This document shows, in pieces, positions 14,786 to 20,294 of a DNA stretch of 26,109 nt. Origin of the DNA: a virus; IMG/VR virus record IMGVR_UViG_3300025435_000078, positions 1 to 26,109 of that record; one strand, given 5' to 3'. The notes under the pieces were generated by a model. The model worked only from the letters and a program-made list of their open reading frames with translations. It was not told the origin of the DNA and did not search any database. How positions within the stretch are numbered: position 1 is the stretch's first letter; every line of letters starts with the position of its first letter. The position numbers were made by a program, and so were the translations under genes.

Positions 14786-14938
14786 TTAAAGCTCCTTTAA
14801 CTTTTTCCAGATTAACGATAACTTAATAATTTTCCACCATACCTTTTTTGCTTTTTTGTCTTTGTGTTGCGCCCACGCCTTTAACATTTTTTTGTTTAAG
14901 ATGTGTGACTTGTATTCAATCTTTTCTAATTTGTTCAT
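14786..14938 (-). CDS. 50-residue basic Trp/Lys-rich protein
   Basis: The sequence runs MNKLEKIEYKSHILNKK through KVWWKIIKLSLIWKKLKEL. It is very basic, with four tryptophans, and the last 20 residues form an amphipathic helix that could bind a membrane or nucleic acid. The start is joined to the preceding gene by ATGA, and the stop lies 1 nt before the next ATG, so it fits the translational chain. No family is recognised. Confidence 0.65.
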   Translation of the reverse strand: MNKLEKIEYKSHILNKKMLKAWAQHKDKKAKKVWWKIIKLSLIWKKLKEL

Positions 14939-15108
14939 AATTGTTCCTTGTTTTTAACTTCTCTAGCATCACGCATAGATTCTTTTTCTAACGCTTGTAT
15001 GTATTGATAAATAATTGTGCCTACTTCTTCGTTAGTTAATGCTTCTTTGTCATCAACACAAATGTTTCTTACTGCACGACCTAGCATCTGTAAGTATTTA
15101 GCTTCCAT
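14935..15108 (-). CDS. 57-residue hypothetical protein
   Basis: An all-helical, charged small protein (MEAKYLQMLGRAVRNICVDD, then TNEEVGTIIYQYIQALEKES). AAAGGAAAAG precedes the ATG. It overlaps the upstream gene by 11 nt and the downstream gene by 4 nt (ATGA). It looks like a small soluble helical-bundle protein; function unknown. Confidence 0.65.
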   Translation of the reverse strand: MEAKYLQMLGRAVRNICVDDKEALTNEEVGTIIYQYIQALEKESMRDAREVKNKEQL

Positions 15109-15325
15109 GATTCTTTTCCTTTTTGGAATAATATTCTTCTACTAATTTTTCATATGTAATCCATGCTTTATTGAACCGCATTTCGTATACATAAGCTAGA
15201 CCTAAAGCCTTGTTATAAACGTCCACATCACAGTGCTTATACTCATCGGCAAATAACTTTAAGTCTTCCGTCACACCCCAGCACTGCAATACTTCTTGCT
15301 CTAAATCTTGTAGGCTATTTGACAT
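15098..15325 (-). CDS. 75-residue conserved hypothetical phage protein
   Basis: Helical throughout: MSNSLQDLEQEVLQCWGVTEDLKLF and a Tyr-rich second half (ALGLAYVYEMRFNKAWITYEKLVEEYY). The opening LQDLEQ-x-x-L-x-CW-x-V-x-x-D is one I recognise from unnamed phage proteins of Gram-negative hosts. It overlaps both neighbours by 11 nt. AAAGGAAAAG lies before the ATG. Function unknown. Confidence 0.7.
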   Translation of the reverse strand: MSNSLQDLEQEVLQCWGVTEDLKLFADEYKHCDVDVYNKALGLAYVYEMRFNKAWITYEKLVEEYYSKKEKNHGS

Positions 15326-15464
15326 GATTCTTTTCCTTTTTAGATATTAAAGGCAAGCCATCTTTAGAATCTTCTTTTTCGTAAAATGCTTTCAATAATG
15401 ACTCTTGCCATAACTTACGCAAAAGTTCTAGCCATTGCTTTCTAGTAAGTGGGGTACTAGACAT
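15315..15464 (-). CDS. 49-residue hypothetical protein
   Basis: MSSTPLTRKQWLELLRKLWQ followed by a charged Lys/Glu end. The first 30 residues form an amphipathic helix with two tryptophans. The ATG lies inside the last codons of the upstream 27-residue gene (8 nt overlap) and the end overlaps the next gene by 11 nt. The case for translation rests on this chain of overlaps, as the ribosome site is weak. Confidence 0.55.
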   Translation of the reverse strand: MSSTPLTRKQWLELLRKLWQESLLKAFYEKEDSKDGLPLISKKEKNHVK

Positions 15465-15540
15465 GGCACAAATAACCATTGATAAACCCTACAATATAAA
15501 CACCAAGTAGGCATAAAAATTGAATATCTGTTTTATCCAT
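15457..15540 (-). CDS. 27-residue membrane peptide
   Basis: MDKTDIQFLCLLGVYIVGFI then NGYLCHV: one hydrophobic segment of about 18 residues preceded by a charged head. AAAGGAAAAG is 5 nt before the ATG, as strong as for any neighbouring gene, and the end overlaps the next gene by 8 nt. It is very short, so translation is likely but not certain. A small membrane effector is a guess. Confidence 0.5.
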   Translation of the reverse strand: MDKTDIQFLCLLGVYIVGFINGYLCHV

Positions 15541-15552
15541 AATTCTTTTCCT

Positions 15553-15672
15553 TTAATGCTTTTTTAGCCATGCTACAAAATAAATACAACAAATCATTCC
15601 AACAATTGCTAAACTGCCAACAATCAATGCTGAAATAAATTGGGCTAACCAAAATGCAATATATTCATTCAT
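15553..15672 (-). CDS. 39-residue single-pass membrane protein
   Basis: The sequence has a hydrophobic stretch from about residue 5 to 35 (LAQFISALIVGSLAIVGMIC and CIYFVAW) and ends in LKKH, giving a cytoplasmic positive end. The ATG overlaps the preceding stop by 4 nt (ATGA), and AAAGGAAAAG is nearby. The gene is far from the holin/lysozyme cassette, so a role in lysis is less likely than one at the host membrane during early infection; this is inference. Confidence 0.6.
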   Translation of the reverse strand: MNEYIAFWLAQFISALIVGSLAIVGMICCIYFVAWLKKH

Positions 15673-16049
15673 GTGTTCTTTTCCTTTAATGCTTGTTCAA
15701 TAGCACGATAAACCCTCTTAAAATCCTGTCCGTTCATTGGTACTGCTTCGTGCATCCAAATACTTGCAATTACATCATCCGTTAATCCTTGCCATGCTGA
15801 TTTAACTTTATGATGAACAGCATAATTATATTTTGGATTACCCCAAGCCACAGGTTCTTGCGCTGGTTGTTCATCAGGCACATATTCAATTCCTAAATCA
15901 TCACCACATCTTTTACATATAAATACATAATCTTGCGCTGGTTGTTCTAGTGCTTCTTTACAAGCGTTTAACAATTCTTCAGGATAATAAAAATCCCCAC
16001 CTTCAAACCAATTAATCACCATCTTTAATGCTTCGTCTTTAGAGGTCAT
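15669..16049 (-). CDS. Hypothetical phage protein with QPAQEPVAW motif
   Basis: A 126-residue protein. It begins MTSKDEALKMVINWFEGG, a helical head also seen in the next upstream gene. A two-cysteine knuckle (FICKRCGDDLG) sits between two copies of the short sequence EQPAQ. The segment DEQPAQEPVAWGN matches a motif I have seen in many uncharacterised phage proteins. The start is set at the second of two adjacent ATGs (16049), which gives GGAG a 6-nt spacing; 16052 is possible. The protein ends ATGA-coupled to the membrane peptide. Confidence 0.65.
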   Translation of the reverse strand: MTSKDEALKMVINWFEGGDFYYPEELLNACKEALEQPAQDYVFICKRCGDDLGIEYVPDEQPAQEPVAWGNPKYNYAVHHKVKSAWQGLTDDVIASIWMHEAVPMNGQDFKRVYRAIEQALKEKNT

Positions 16050-16215
16050 CATGTTCTCCACATTCACAATTTAACATTCCACATTTATCACAAGTATCTA
16101 CTACTTCTTCACACGCATTGATTGCACTTTTTACCCATGCAGTTTCATATACTCTGTCGTTGTTTAAACAATTTAAAACCTTTAATGCTTTGTGTATAGC
16201 TTCGTCTTTAGTCAT
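16039..16215 (-). CDS. Small Cys-rich paralogue of the neighbouring protein
   Basis: A 58-residue protein. MTKDEAIHKALKVLNC, then INACEEVVD, parallels MTSKDEALKMVI and LNACKEALE of the downstream gene, suggesting a tandem duplication. The end is TCDKCGMLNCECGEHDDL, with four cysteines and a histidine, likely metal binding. The start at 16215 overlaps the upstream stop as ATGA; an in-frame ATG three codons earlier lies only 1 nt from GGAG and is less likely. Function unknown. Confidence 0.65.
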   Translation of the reverse strand: MTKDEAIHKALKVLNCLNNDRVYETAWVKSAINACEEVVDTCDKCGMLNCECGEHDDL

Positions 16216-16355
16216 AGTAAACATTCTCCGAATTTTTCAAACAGTTCATCTAATGTTAGCTTTGGCTCAACAATCTCAATTGTTCCTGGTGCATTGTGGT
16301 CAAAATATCTAACAGGCTGACCTTCATCATCTAACAACACATAAACAGCCATCAT
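16212..16355 (-). CDS. 47-residue hypothetical protein
   Basis: MMAVYVLLDDEGQPVRYFDH then an acidic end with LTLDELFEKFGECLL. It looks like a small beta-hairpin followed by a helix. The start at 16355 (or 16352) overlaps the upstream stop as ATGA, with AGAGGA just before. A longer reading from 16481 would lie entirely within the helicase-loader gene and has a composition unlike a real protein. Similar short phage proteins with QPVRYFD exist to my knowledge, without a function. Confidence 0.6.
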   Translation of the reverse strand: MMAVYVLLDDEGQPVRYFDHNAPGTIEIVEPKLTLDELFEKFGECLL

Positions 16356-16684
16356 GCAATCCTCTTGATGTTGAGTTGTGCTAATACTTCTTGCAGCTTG
16401 CGATGATTTTCTTGCTTCTGCTCTAGCGTAAACTTGCGTGTAAGCATCACAGGTATGTGCTTTGCTTCTTCTGATTTGCATAAATCAATAATATCTGCTG
16501 GTGTTGGCATTGTTTTATTGTCATTAGTCCATTTGTCAAAAGATTTGCTAACAACATTAAAATCAAATCTAGCCAATTTTTCAAACCAGATAACAATCGC
16601 TTCTTTTGAAAGCTCTGGTCGTTTATATAATTCAGAGCAAACATTTACCATACTCCAAAATCTGCGTTTATCATCATTAGTCAT
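16352..16684 (-). CDS. Candidate helicase loader (G39P-like)
   Basis: A 110-residue, mostly helical protein. The pattern of the first 70 residues (FWSMVNVCSELYKRPELSKE, then IVIWFEKLARFDFNVVSKSF and MPTPADIIDLC) resembles small phage helicase loaders such as G39P: helices ending at a Pro-Thr-Pro-Ala-Asp-Ile turn, then a disordered charged tail. The start at 16684 has AAGGA 8 nt before it. It overlaps the replisome organiser by 8 nt, the usual organiser-loader order. The assignment rests on pattern and context; no helicase gene is in the window. Confidence 0.55.
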   Translation of the reverse strand: MTNDDKRRFWSMVNVCSELYKRPELSKEAIVIWFEKLARFDFNVVSKSFDKWTNDNKTMPTPADIIDLCKSEEAKHIPVMLTRKFTLEQKQENHRKLQEVLAQLNIKRIA

Positions 16685-17426
16685 TTTCAATGTCCTTTAC
16701 AATTTTAAGTTCGGGTTTTCCAATTCCCAACCATTGTGTAAAATCTACTGATTGAGATTCACTTTCTACATCCATCCAACTTCCATGTGTTATGTATCTT
16801 TCTGGGTATTTAATAAATTTGCCGTTTTCTTTAACCCAATCTTTAGAATTAATTTGCCATTCCAATGCCTTTAATACTAAATCAATAGGTGGCTTTTCTT
16901 TTTTCCAAGCTGCTTTAGCTTTAATTTTGTCTTTTTTCTTTGGATACATATTCCAAAATACTTCAAAATCTTCGTCTGTTTGCGATAGTGCGACAGCACG
17001 GTTTGTTTTACTTTCCTCAACTAAACTAGCCTTACCTATACTAACCTGTGATTCCATTTTGGATACATCCTGTAAACATTTTGTATCCATTGTGTAAACA
17101 TTGTTGTTTTTAATAGATAATTTTTCCTTTTCTTCATGGTAAACGCTAGGTTTATATCTATCTTTTTGAATTAAATTGTGTATGCGCCAATGTTTAATTA
17201 CACATACTCCAGTTTCAAAAGGGATAATAAAATTTTTAGCCAAAAGTATTTTTAAATCATCATCAGCACAACCCAACATTCTCTGTATTTTTTTAGCATT
17301 ATTAATAAATCCATCATCATCAGCTCGCATTGATAAATGAAAATAAAGAGCTTGACTTGATAAAGGCATATCTAAAAACGCATCGCTATCTATAATTGTT
17401 TTAGCAAACATTCTGCGTTCAGCCAT
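16677..17426 (-). CDS. Phage replisome organiser / replication initiator
   Basis: A 249-residue protein. The N-terminal domain (1-100), beginning MAERRMFAKTIIDSDAFLDM and continuing with SSQALYFHLSMRADDDGF and VIKHWRIHNLIQKDRYKPS, is a winged-helix type well known from phage replisome organisers, mainly of Firmicutes. A low-complexity linker (105-155) follows, then a C-terminal domain with FEVFWNMYPKKKDKIKAKAAW and YPERYITHGSWMD, as found in many phage initiator proteins. It would bind the origin, often inside its own gene, and recruit the helicase through the loader. The start at 17426 follows the previous stop as TAATATG with GGTGAG before it. Confidence 0.85.
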   Translation of the reverse strand: MAERRMFAKTIIDSDAFLDMPLSSQALYFHLSMRADDDGFINNAKKIQRMLGCADDDLKILLAKNFIIPFETGVCVIKHWRIHNLIQKDRYKPSVYHEEKEKLSIKNNNVYTMDTKCLQDVSKMESQVSIGKASLVEESKTNRAVALSQTDEDFEVFWNMYPKKKDKIKAKAAWKKEKPPIDLVLKALEWQINSKDWVKENGKFIKYPERYITHGSWMDVESESQSVDFTQWLGIGKPELKIVKDIEND

Positions 17427-17427
17427 A

Positions 17428-17613
17428 TTACTCACCGCTTCCTTTAAAAAAAGCATAAAGAGCATCAATAATATAAGGTCTTACCTGGTCACCATTTCCA
17501 TTTTTTATCTTATATACAGTAGGATTACTAATGCCACTTAATTTGCAAACCTTGCTAATGTTCCATTTACCACTCATTAATTGAAACCGTATATATCTAA
17601 TTTTATCTTCCAT
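17428..17613 (-). CDS. Cro-like helix-turn-helix regulator
   Basis: A 61-residue protein. Residues 18-39, NISKVCKLSGISNPTVYKIK, are a helix-turn-helix with the Ser-Gly-Ile-Ser turn; the rest are short helices (RPYIIDALYAFFKG), matching small XRE/Cro folds. AAGGAG precedes the ATG. It is the first gene of the leftward operon, directly beside the divergent promoter region, so it probably binds there and controls one or both promoters. No second repressor was found beside it, so a full lysogeny switch is not shown. Confidence 0.8.
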   Translation of the reverse strand: MEDKIRYIRFQLMSGKWNISKVCKLSGISNPTVYKIKNGNGDQVRPYIIDALYAFFKGSGE

Positions 17614-17639
17614 TTATATCTCCTTTTTGTAGATGGCTC

Positions 17640-17669
17640 ATTGTAACAATTGCTTTATAAATTACGCAA
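17640..17669 (-). promoter_or_regulatory. Leftward promoter candidate
   Basis: On the minus strand TTGCGT (17669-17664), 18 nt, TACAAT (17645-17640). It would start transcription near 17633, ahead of AAGGAG and the ATG of the Cro-like gene. The -10 overlaps a perfect 9-bp palindrome TTGTAACAA (17641-17649), a candidate operator. Confidence 0.5.
17641..17649. promoter_or_regulatory. Candidate operator on the leftward -10
   Basis: TTGT-A-ACAA is a perfect palindrome covering the leftward -10 element. Such short symmetric sites suit Cro-type dimers. A related half, TTGCAA, lies at the rightward -35. The assignment is inference from position. Confidence 0.35.
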
Positions 17670-17713
17670 GCATTTTTTTAATTAAAAATTATTTTAATAA
17701 ATTCGTTAAAAAA
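17670..17713. other. AT-only tract between the divergent promoters
   Basis: Nearly every base is A or T, with TTAATTAA and runs of six or seven A or T. It separates the two promoter candidates and lies just upstream of the rightward -35, so it could act as an UP element, a bent spacer or an easily melted region. I see no iterons that would mark an origin. Confidence 0.4.
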
Positions 17714-17716
17714 GTG

Positions 17717-17744
17717 TTGCAATCGTTTTTTATGTATGTAGAAT
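17717..17744 (+). promoter_or_regulatory. Rightward early promoter candidate
   Basis: TTGCAA (17717-17722), 16 nt, TAGAAT (17739-17744); both are near-consensus sigma70 hexamers. The start would be near 17751, leaving a short leader with GGAGAG before the ATG at 17786. It would drive the whole rightward operon. Confidence 0.5.
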
Positions 17745-17785
17745 AGGAACTGTAGTAACTAATTAACTTTGATTGGAGAGTCAAA

Positions 17786-18007
17786 ATGAGTTTAGAACAA
17801 GTAGAAGTCCTCGGTGTTTTGTTTGACGTATATTACGACTGTCAGATTGAAAACGACCCATACGGTACTGGTGACAGTCCTACATCATACGATATAACTA
17901 TTATCTCAATTGAAACTGCTGGCGATACACAAGACCTACAAGAAGTATTAGCCAATTACGTTATTGAACAAATCACAAAAGAATTAATTAAAGTGGAGAG
18001 CAACTAA
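17786..18007 (+). CDS. Small acidic hypothetical protein, first rightward gene
   Basis: A 73-residue acidic protein: MSLEQVEVLGVLFDVYYDCQ, a Gly/Pro/Ser loop (DPYGTGDSPTSYD), then a strand and a helix (LQEVLANYVIEQITKELIKV). The pattern of strand, long loop, strand, helix with VLFDVYYDCQIEND recalls small unnamed proteins in phage early regions. GGAGAG lies before the ATG. As the first gene after the rightward promoter it should be made early. Function unknown. Confidence 0.7.
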   Translation: MSLEQVEVLGVLFDVYYDCQIENDPYGTGDSPTSYDITIISIETAGDTQDLQEVLANYVIEQITKELIKVESN

Positions 18008-18009
18008 TC

Positions 18010-18108
18010 ATGTTAGACAATATATTAATTTTGGCTTTGGGCGGTTGTGTAGTTTGTCTTATCTTTGTAGTTTTCGGTGCTATTGCTGAATGGAAGGATT
18101 GGAAATGA
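18010..18108 (+). CDS. 32-residue membrane peptide
   Basis: MLDNILILALGGCVVCLIFV followed by VFGAIAEWKDWK: one hydrophobic segment of about 22 residues with a charged Trp-containing end. GGAG lies upstream (in the last codons of the previous gene), and the stop overlaps the next ATG as ATGA (18105-18108). The coupling supports translation. Function unknown. Confidence 0.6.
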   Translation: MLDNILILALGGCVVCLIFVVFGAIAEWKDWK

Positions 18109-18302
18109 GCCAACGCGACCTTGACTATGATGCAATGTATGACAAGTATGAAGATAGGTTTATTGAATATCTTTACGACCACTTTCCAATTGGCAACGGC
18201 ACTATGCTAATTAACAAAATGGAAGATACAGACAACTTTGAAGATTTTGTAGATTGCAGATTAACAGAACAAGAATTAATTTATATTAAGGAGAAAGCAT
18301 GA
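18105..18302 (+). CDS. Small acidic hypothetical protein
   Basis: A 65-residue, Asp/Glu- and Tyr-rich protein (MSQRDLDYDAMYDKYEDRF, then FEDFVDCRLTEQELIYIKEK). AAGGA is 6 nt before the ATG at 18105, better than for the in-frame ATG at 18090. The stop overlaps the next ATG by 4 nt (ATGA). The strong negative charge could make it a DNA mimic or a partner of the annealing protein next to it, but nothing in the sequence proves this. Confidence 0.65.
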   Translation: MSQRDLDYDAMYDKYEDRFIEYLYDHFPIGNGTMLINKMEDTDNFEDFVDCRLTEQELIYIKEKA

Positions 18303-18913
18303 GTAACTATCAAACACTACGAGCAATTAACGTTAATGCTCACACAGAAAAGAAAAACAATTTAACTTACTTGTCATGGGCTTGGGCTGTTGACCAATTA
18401 TTAATGCAAGACCCAGCAGCTACATGGTATTACGCTGAACCACAAAAATTTGGTGAAACATTAATGGTATTTTGCACAGTAGATGCTTTTGGTAAAACAA
18501 TGACTGCTCAGTTACCTGTAATGGACTATCGCAATAAAGCTATACCAAATCCTGACTCAATGGCAGTTAATACAGCGATGCAACGTTGTTTAGCTAAAGC
18601 AATTGCATTACATGGTTTGGGTCTTTACATTTACGCAGGAGAAGATGTGCCAGAAGAAGATAAAGTGCAAGCACCTAAAGCAGTAACACCTACGGCTGGT
18701 GCAATGGATGAAATGGATGAAGAATCTAAACAGTTTCTTAAAGACTTAGCAATGGATATTATTTCTGATGTTGAAGGCGGGCACGTTGAAGATGCTTATG
18801 GTAAAACATCAACCTTGCTAAATGAAGAAAAATTAGCATTATGGACTTTGCTTGATAGCAAAACTCGCAGCGCAATTAAGAAACATTCTGAATCATTAAA
18901 AGGGGTTAAATAA
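18299..18913 (+). CDS. Single-strand annealing protein, Sak/DUF1071 type
   Basis: A 204-residue protein. The N-terminal 120 residues (LTYLSWAWAVDQLL, then the YYAEP strand and LPVMDYRNKAIPNPDSMAVN) are of the DUF1071/Sak group of phage annealing proteins, related in fold to Rad52. RCLAKAIALHGLGLYIYAGED closes this domain. An acidic linker and a helical C-terminal region follow. It would pair complementary single strands during recombination-dependent replication, with the SSB coded 350 nt downstream. ATGA overlap with the gene before and TAATG with the gene after point to coupled translation. Confidence 0.85.
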   Translation: MSNYQTLRAINVNAHTEKKNNLTYLSWAWAVDQLLMQDPAATWYYAEPQKFGETLMVFCTVDAFGKTMTAQLPVMDYRNKAIPNPDSMAVNTAMQRCLAKAIALHGLGLYIYAGEDVPEEDKVQAPKAVTPTAGAMDEMDEESKQFLKDLAMDIISDVEGGHVEDAYGKTSTLLNEEKLALWTLLDSKTRSAIKKHSESLKGVK

Positions 18914-19125
18914 TGTTGACACAACAAGCACGTTTGATGGAACATTTAGAGTTGCATAATCAAATTGACCCATTAGAAGCATGGACAAAGCTAGGCATCT
19001 ACAGACTAGCAGCAGTAGTTCATTTATTGCGCCAAGCTGGGATTAAAATTAAAACTGAACGCATGGAAGTATCAAATCGTTTTAATGAAGTATGCAATGT
19101 AGCTAATTATGTTTTGGAGAAATAA
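18913..19125 (+). CDS. Helix-turn-helix protein (HTH_39-like)
   Basis: A 70-residue protein: MLTQQARLMEHLELHNQIDP, LEAWTKLGIYRLAAVVHLLR, then QAGIKIKTERMEV. The layout (helix, a Pro-Leu-Glu-Ala turn, recognition-type helix with RLAA, and a short wing ending in Ile-x-Thr) matches a small winged helix-turn-helix common in phage early regions. It sits between the annealing protein and SSB with a 1 nt overlap at its start. It may regulate this operon or act as a DNA-binding partner; its target is unknown. Confidence 0.75.
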   Translation: MLTQQARLMEHLELHNQIDPLEAWTKLGIYRLAAVVHLLRQAGIKIKTERMEVSNRFNEVCNVANYVLEK

Positions 19126-19126
19126 T

Positions 19127-19285
19127 ATGATTATCAGCTCACTTTATGGAATGGCATCACCAAAACCTACAAAAGAACATCAAAAGAAACTGCAAGCAGC
19201 TATTGATTATTTAGGTGACAAATATAGACTTGCAAAACCAATTAAAAAAGGAGAAAGTAATGAACAATTTATCAGCAGTAGGTAA
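19127..19285 (+). CDS. 52-residue basic protein overlapping the SSB start
   Basis: MIISSLYGMASPKPTKEHQK, then KLQAAIDYLGDKYRLAKP. TTGGAGA lies about 6 nt before the ATG, and the reading frame runs 26 nt into the SSB gene in a different frame. The SSB ribosome site is inside it, so its translation should open the SSB start. The sequence is a plausible helix-rich protein but not a recognised one. Confidence 0.5.
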   Translation: MIISSLYGMASPKPTKEHQKKLQAAIDYLGDKYRLAKPIKKGESNEQFISSR

Positions 19286-19643
19286 TGTAGGCTCTGATGC
19301 GGAGCTACGTTTCACAAAAGATGGTACAGCAATTGCAGGCTTTAGCTTTGCATTGTCATCTGGTTATGGCGATAAAAAGAAAACCACATGGTTACGTTGC
19401 AGTATTCTTGGTAAACGTGGTGAAACTCTTGCGCCAATGCTTACCAAAGGCACACAAATTGCTTTAAATGGCGAAATATCATTAAATGAATATGTCGCTA
19501 AGGATGGTACAAATAAATCGTCTGTAGAGTGTTTGGTGCAGTCCGTTACATTGCTAGGTAAAAAAGATGCAGCACCTAAAGAAGCTGGCAAGTCTAATGG
19601 TCATCAACCACAACCTTTAGACGAGGAAGATGTGCCTTTCTGA
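19260..19643 (+). CDS. ssb: Single-stranded DNA-binding protein
   Basis: A 127-residue protein, OB fold: MNNLSAVGNVGSDAELRF, FSFALSSGYGDKKKTTWLRC, GETLAPMLTKGTQIALNGEI, VECLVQSVTLLG. The C-terminal tail is a short linker ending EEDVPF, close to the usual DDIPF tip that binds partner proteins. The ATG at 19260 has AAAGGAGAAAG just before it; a longer in-frame opening from 19215 would add an unrelated charged leader and is not used. It protects single strands for the annealing protein and replication machinery. It is shorter than the E. coli protein (178) because of its short linker. Confidence 0.93.
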   Translation: MNNLSAVGNVGSDAELRFTKDGTAIAGFSFALSSGYGDKKKTTWLRCSILGKRGETLAPMLTKGTQIALNGEISLNEYVAKDGTNKSSVECLVQSVTLLGKKDAAPKEAGKSNGHQPQPLDEEDVPF

Positions 19644-19664
19644 TTTATGGGCGAAAGCGTATTA

Positions 19665-19680
19665 GTCTGACAGGTCAGAC
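19665..19680. repeat. 16-bp palindrome after SSB
   Basis: GTCTGAC-AG-GTCAGAC is a perfect 7-bp inverted repeat with a 2-nt centre. The loop is too short for a good RNA hairpin and there is no T-tract, so a dimeric protein site is more likely than a terminator. It lies 67 nt before the ATG of the next gene, in a 103-nt gap that holds no gene. Confidence 0.55.
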
Positions 19681-19746
19681 CATAATATATTGCGCTCACT
19701 TTATATTAACCAGCGTTAGTAGCCCACCCTCATTTATGGAGATATT

Positions 19747-20217
19747 ATGAGTGAAATTTATAAAAGATATTATGAAACAGATTTATTAAGAGAAAAAATT
19801 ATTAACATACTTAAAGAACAGCCAATGTCTGTGCCTGGAGTATGTAAATTATTAAGTTTAGACAATATCAAAATGAATTGGATATTTAGTCGCTTATCTG
19901 AAAGCGGTTACATTCTTAAACTTAGAGAGAAAAAAGTTTGTCCAGTAATGAATAAAAAGTATTTCATTATGCAAGCAACTGACCTTAAGTTTGTACCAAA
20001 GTCTATTGATGAAATTGTTGATTTGTTATCGTTTCGGTCTGCTAATGCTGCAAAAATTAGAGAAGAACGAAAAGGCAATAAGTCAGAAGTAGTTAATCAT
20101 CCTAATGGCAGAGTCATTCGTTTGTTAGATAGACGGCATGGTTGGCAAAATCCAGTAAAGAAACATAAAACTGTAGTGGCAATTGGTTCATCATTTACAT
20201 TAATGGATTATGCGTAA
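19747..20217 (+). CDS. Hypothetical protein with winged-helix-like head
   Basis: A 156-residue basic protein. Residues 15-70 (LREKIINILKEQPMSVPGVC, KLLSLDNIKMNWIFSRLSES, then GYILKLREKK) have the layout of a winged helix: helix, Pro turn, helix, recognition helix, wing. A helical region follows (DEIVDLLSFRSANAAKIREE) and a basic tail with RVIRLLDRRHGW. GGAG is 7 nt before the ATG. It could be a regulator acting at the nearby 16-bp palindrome; that is inference. No catalytic motif is visible. Confidence 0.65.
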   Translation: MSEIYKRYYETDLLREKIINILKEQPMSVPGVCKLLSLDNIKMNWIFSRLSESGYILKLREKKVCPVMNKKYFIMQATDLKFVPKSIDEIVDLLSFRSANAAKIREERKGNKSEVVNHPNGRVIRLLDRRHGWQNPVKKHKTVVAIGSSFTLMDYA

Positions 20218-20224
20218 ATTATTA

Positions 20225-20233
20225 TGTTATAAT
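20225..20233 (+). promoter_or_regulatory. Extended -10 promoter candidate
   Basis: TGTTATAAT combines the extended TG motif with a perfect TATAAT (20228-20233). There is no clear -35 at the right distance, as is usual for extended -10 promoters. Transcription would start near 20240, at the base of the predicted RNA structure at 20238-20294 and ahead of the HNH gene. Confidence 0.55.
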
Positions 20234-20237
20234 TATT

Positions 20238-20294
20238 TGTCGGTTGCGGGAGCGCAGGTAAGTATCTTTTGCTTGTACCATTAGATAGCCGACA
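20238..20294 (+). ncRNA. Predicted three-way-junction RNA
   Basis: Closing stem TGTCGG (20238-20243) with CCGACA (20289-20294), perfect 6 bp. Inside is hairpin 1, TGCG-GGAG-CGCA (20245-20256), and hairpin 2, GGTAAG (20257-20262) with CTT-gt-ACC (20272-20279), 6 pairs with a 2-nt bulge. A 9-nt single strand ATTAGATAG completes the junction. It follows an extended -10 promoter and lies in the otherwise empty 20218-20326 gap, with local G+C higher than around it. It does not fit a tRNA (no T-loop or anticodon stem). It could be a small RNA or a leader element of the HNH gene. Seen by eye only. Confidence 0.35.

Noticed and set aside
16356-16481. Longer version of the 47-residue gene starting at 16481
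   Set aside because: The extra part lies fully inside the helicase-loader frame, is rich in Arg/Ala/Ser/Gln unlike its neighbours, and the ATGA joint at 16355 gives a better start.
17614-17785. Replication origin with iterons
   Set aside because: The region is AT-rich but I find no direct repeat set of useful length. A control region explains it better.
20238-20294. tRNA
   Set aside because: There is no GTTCGAA T-loop, no 7-bp acceptor with CCA, and no 5-bp anticodon stem. The pairing fits a three-way junction instead.
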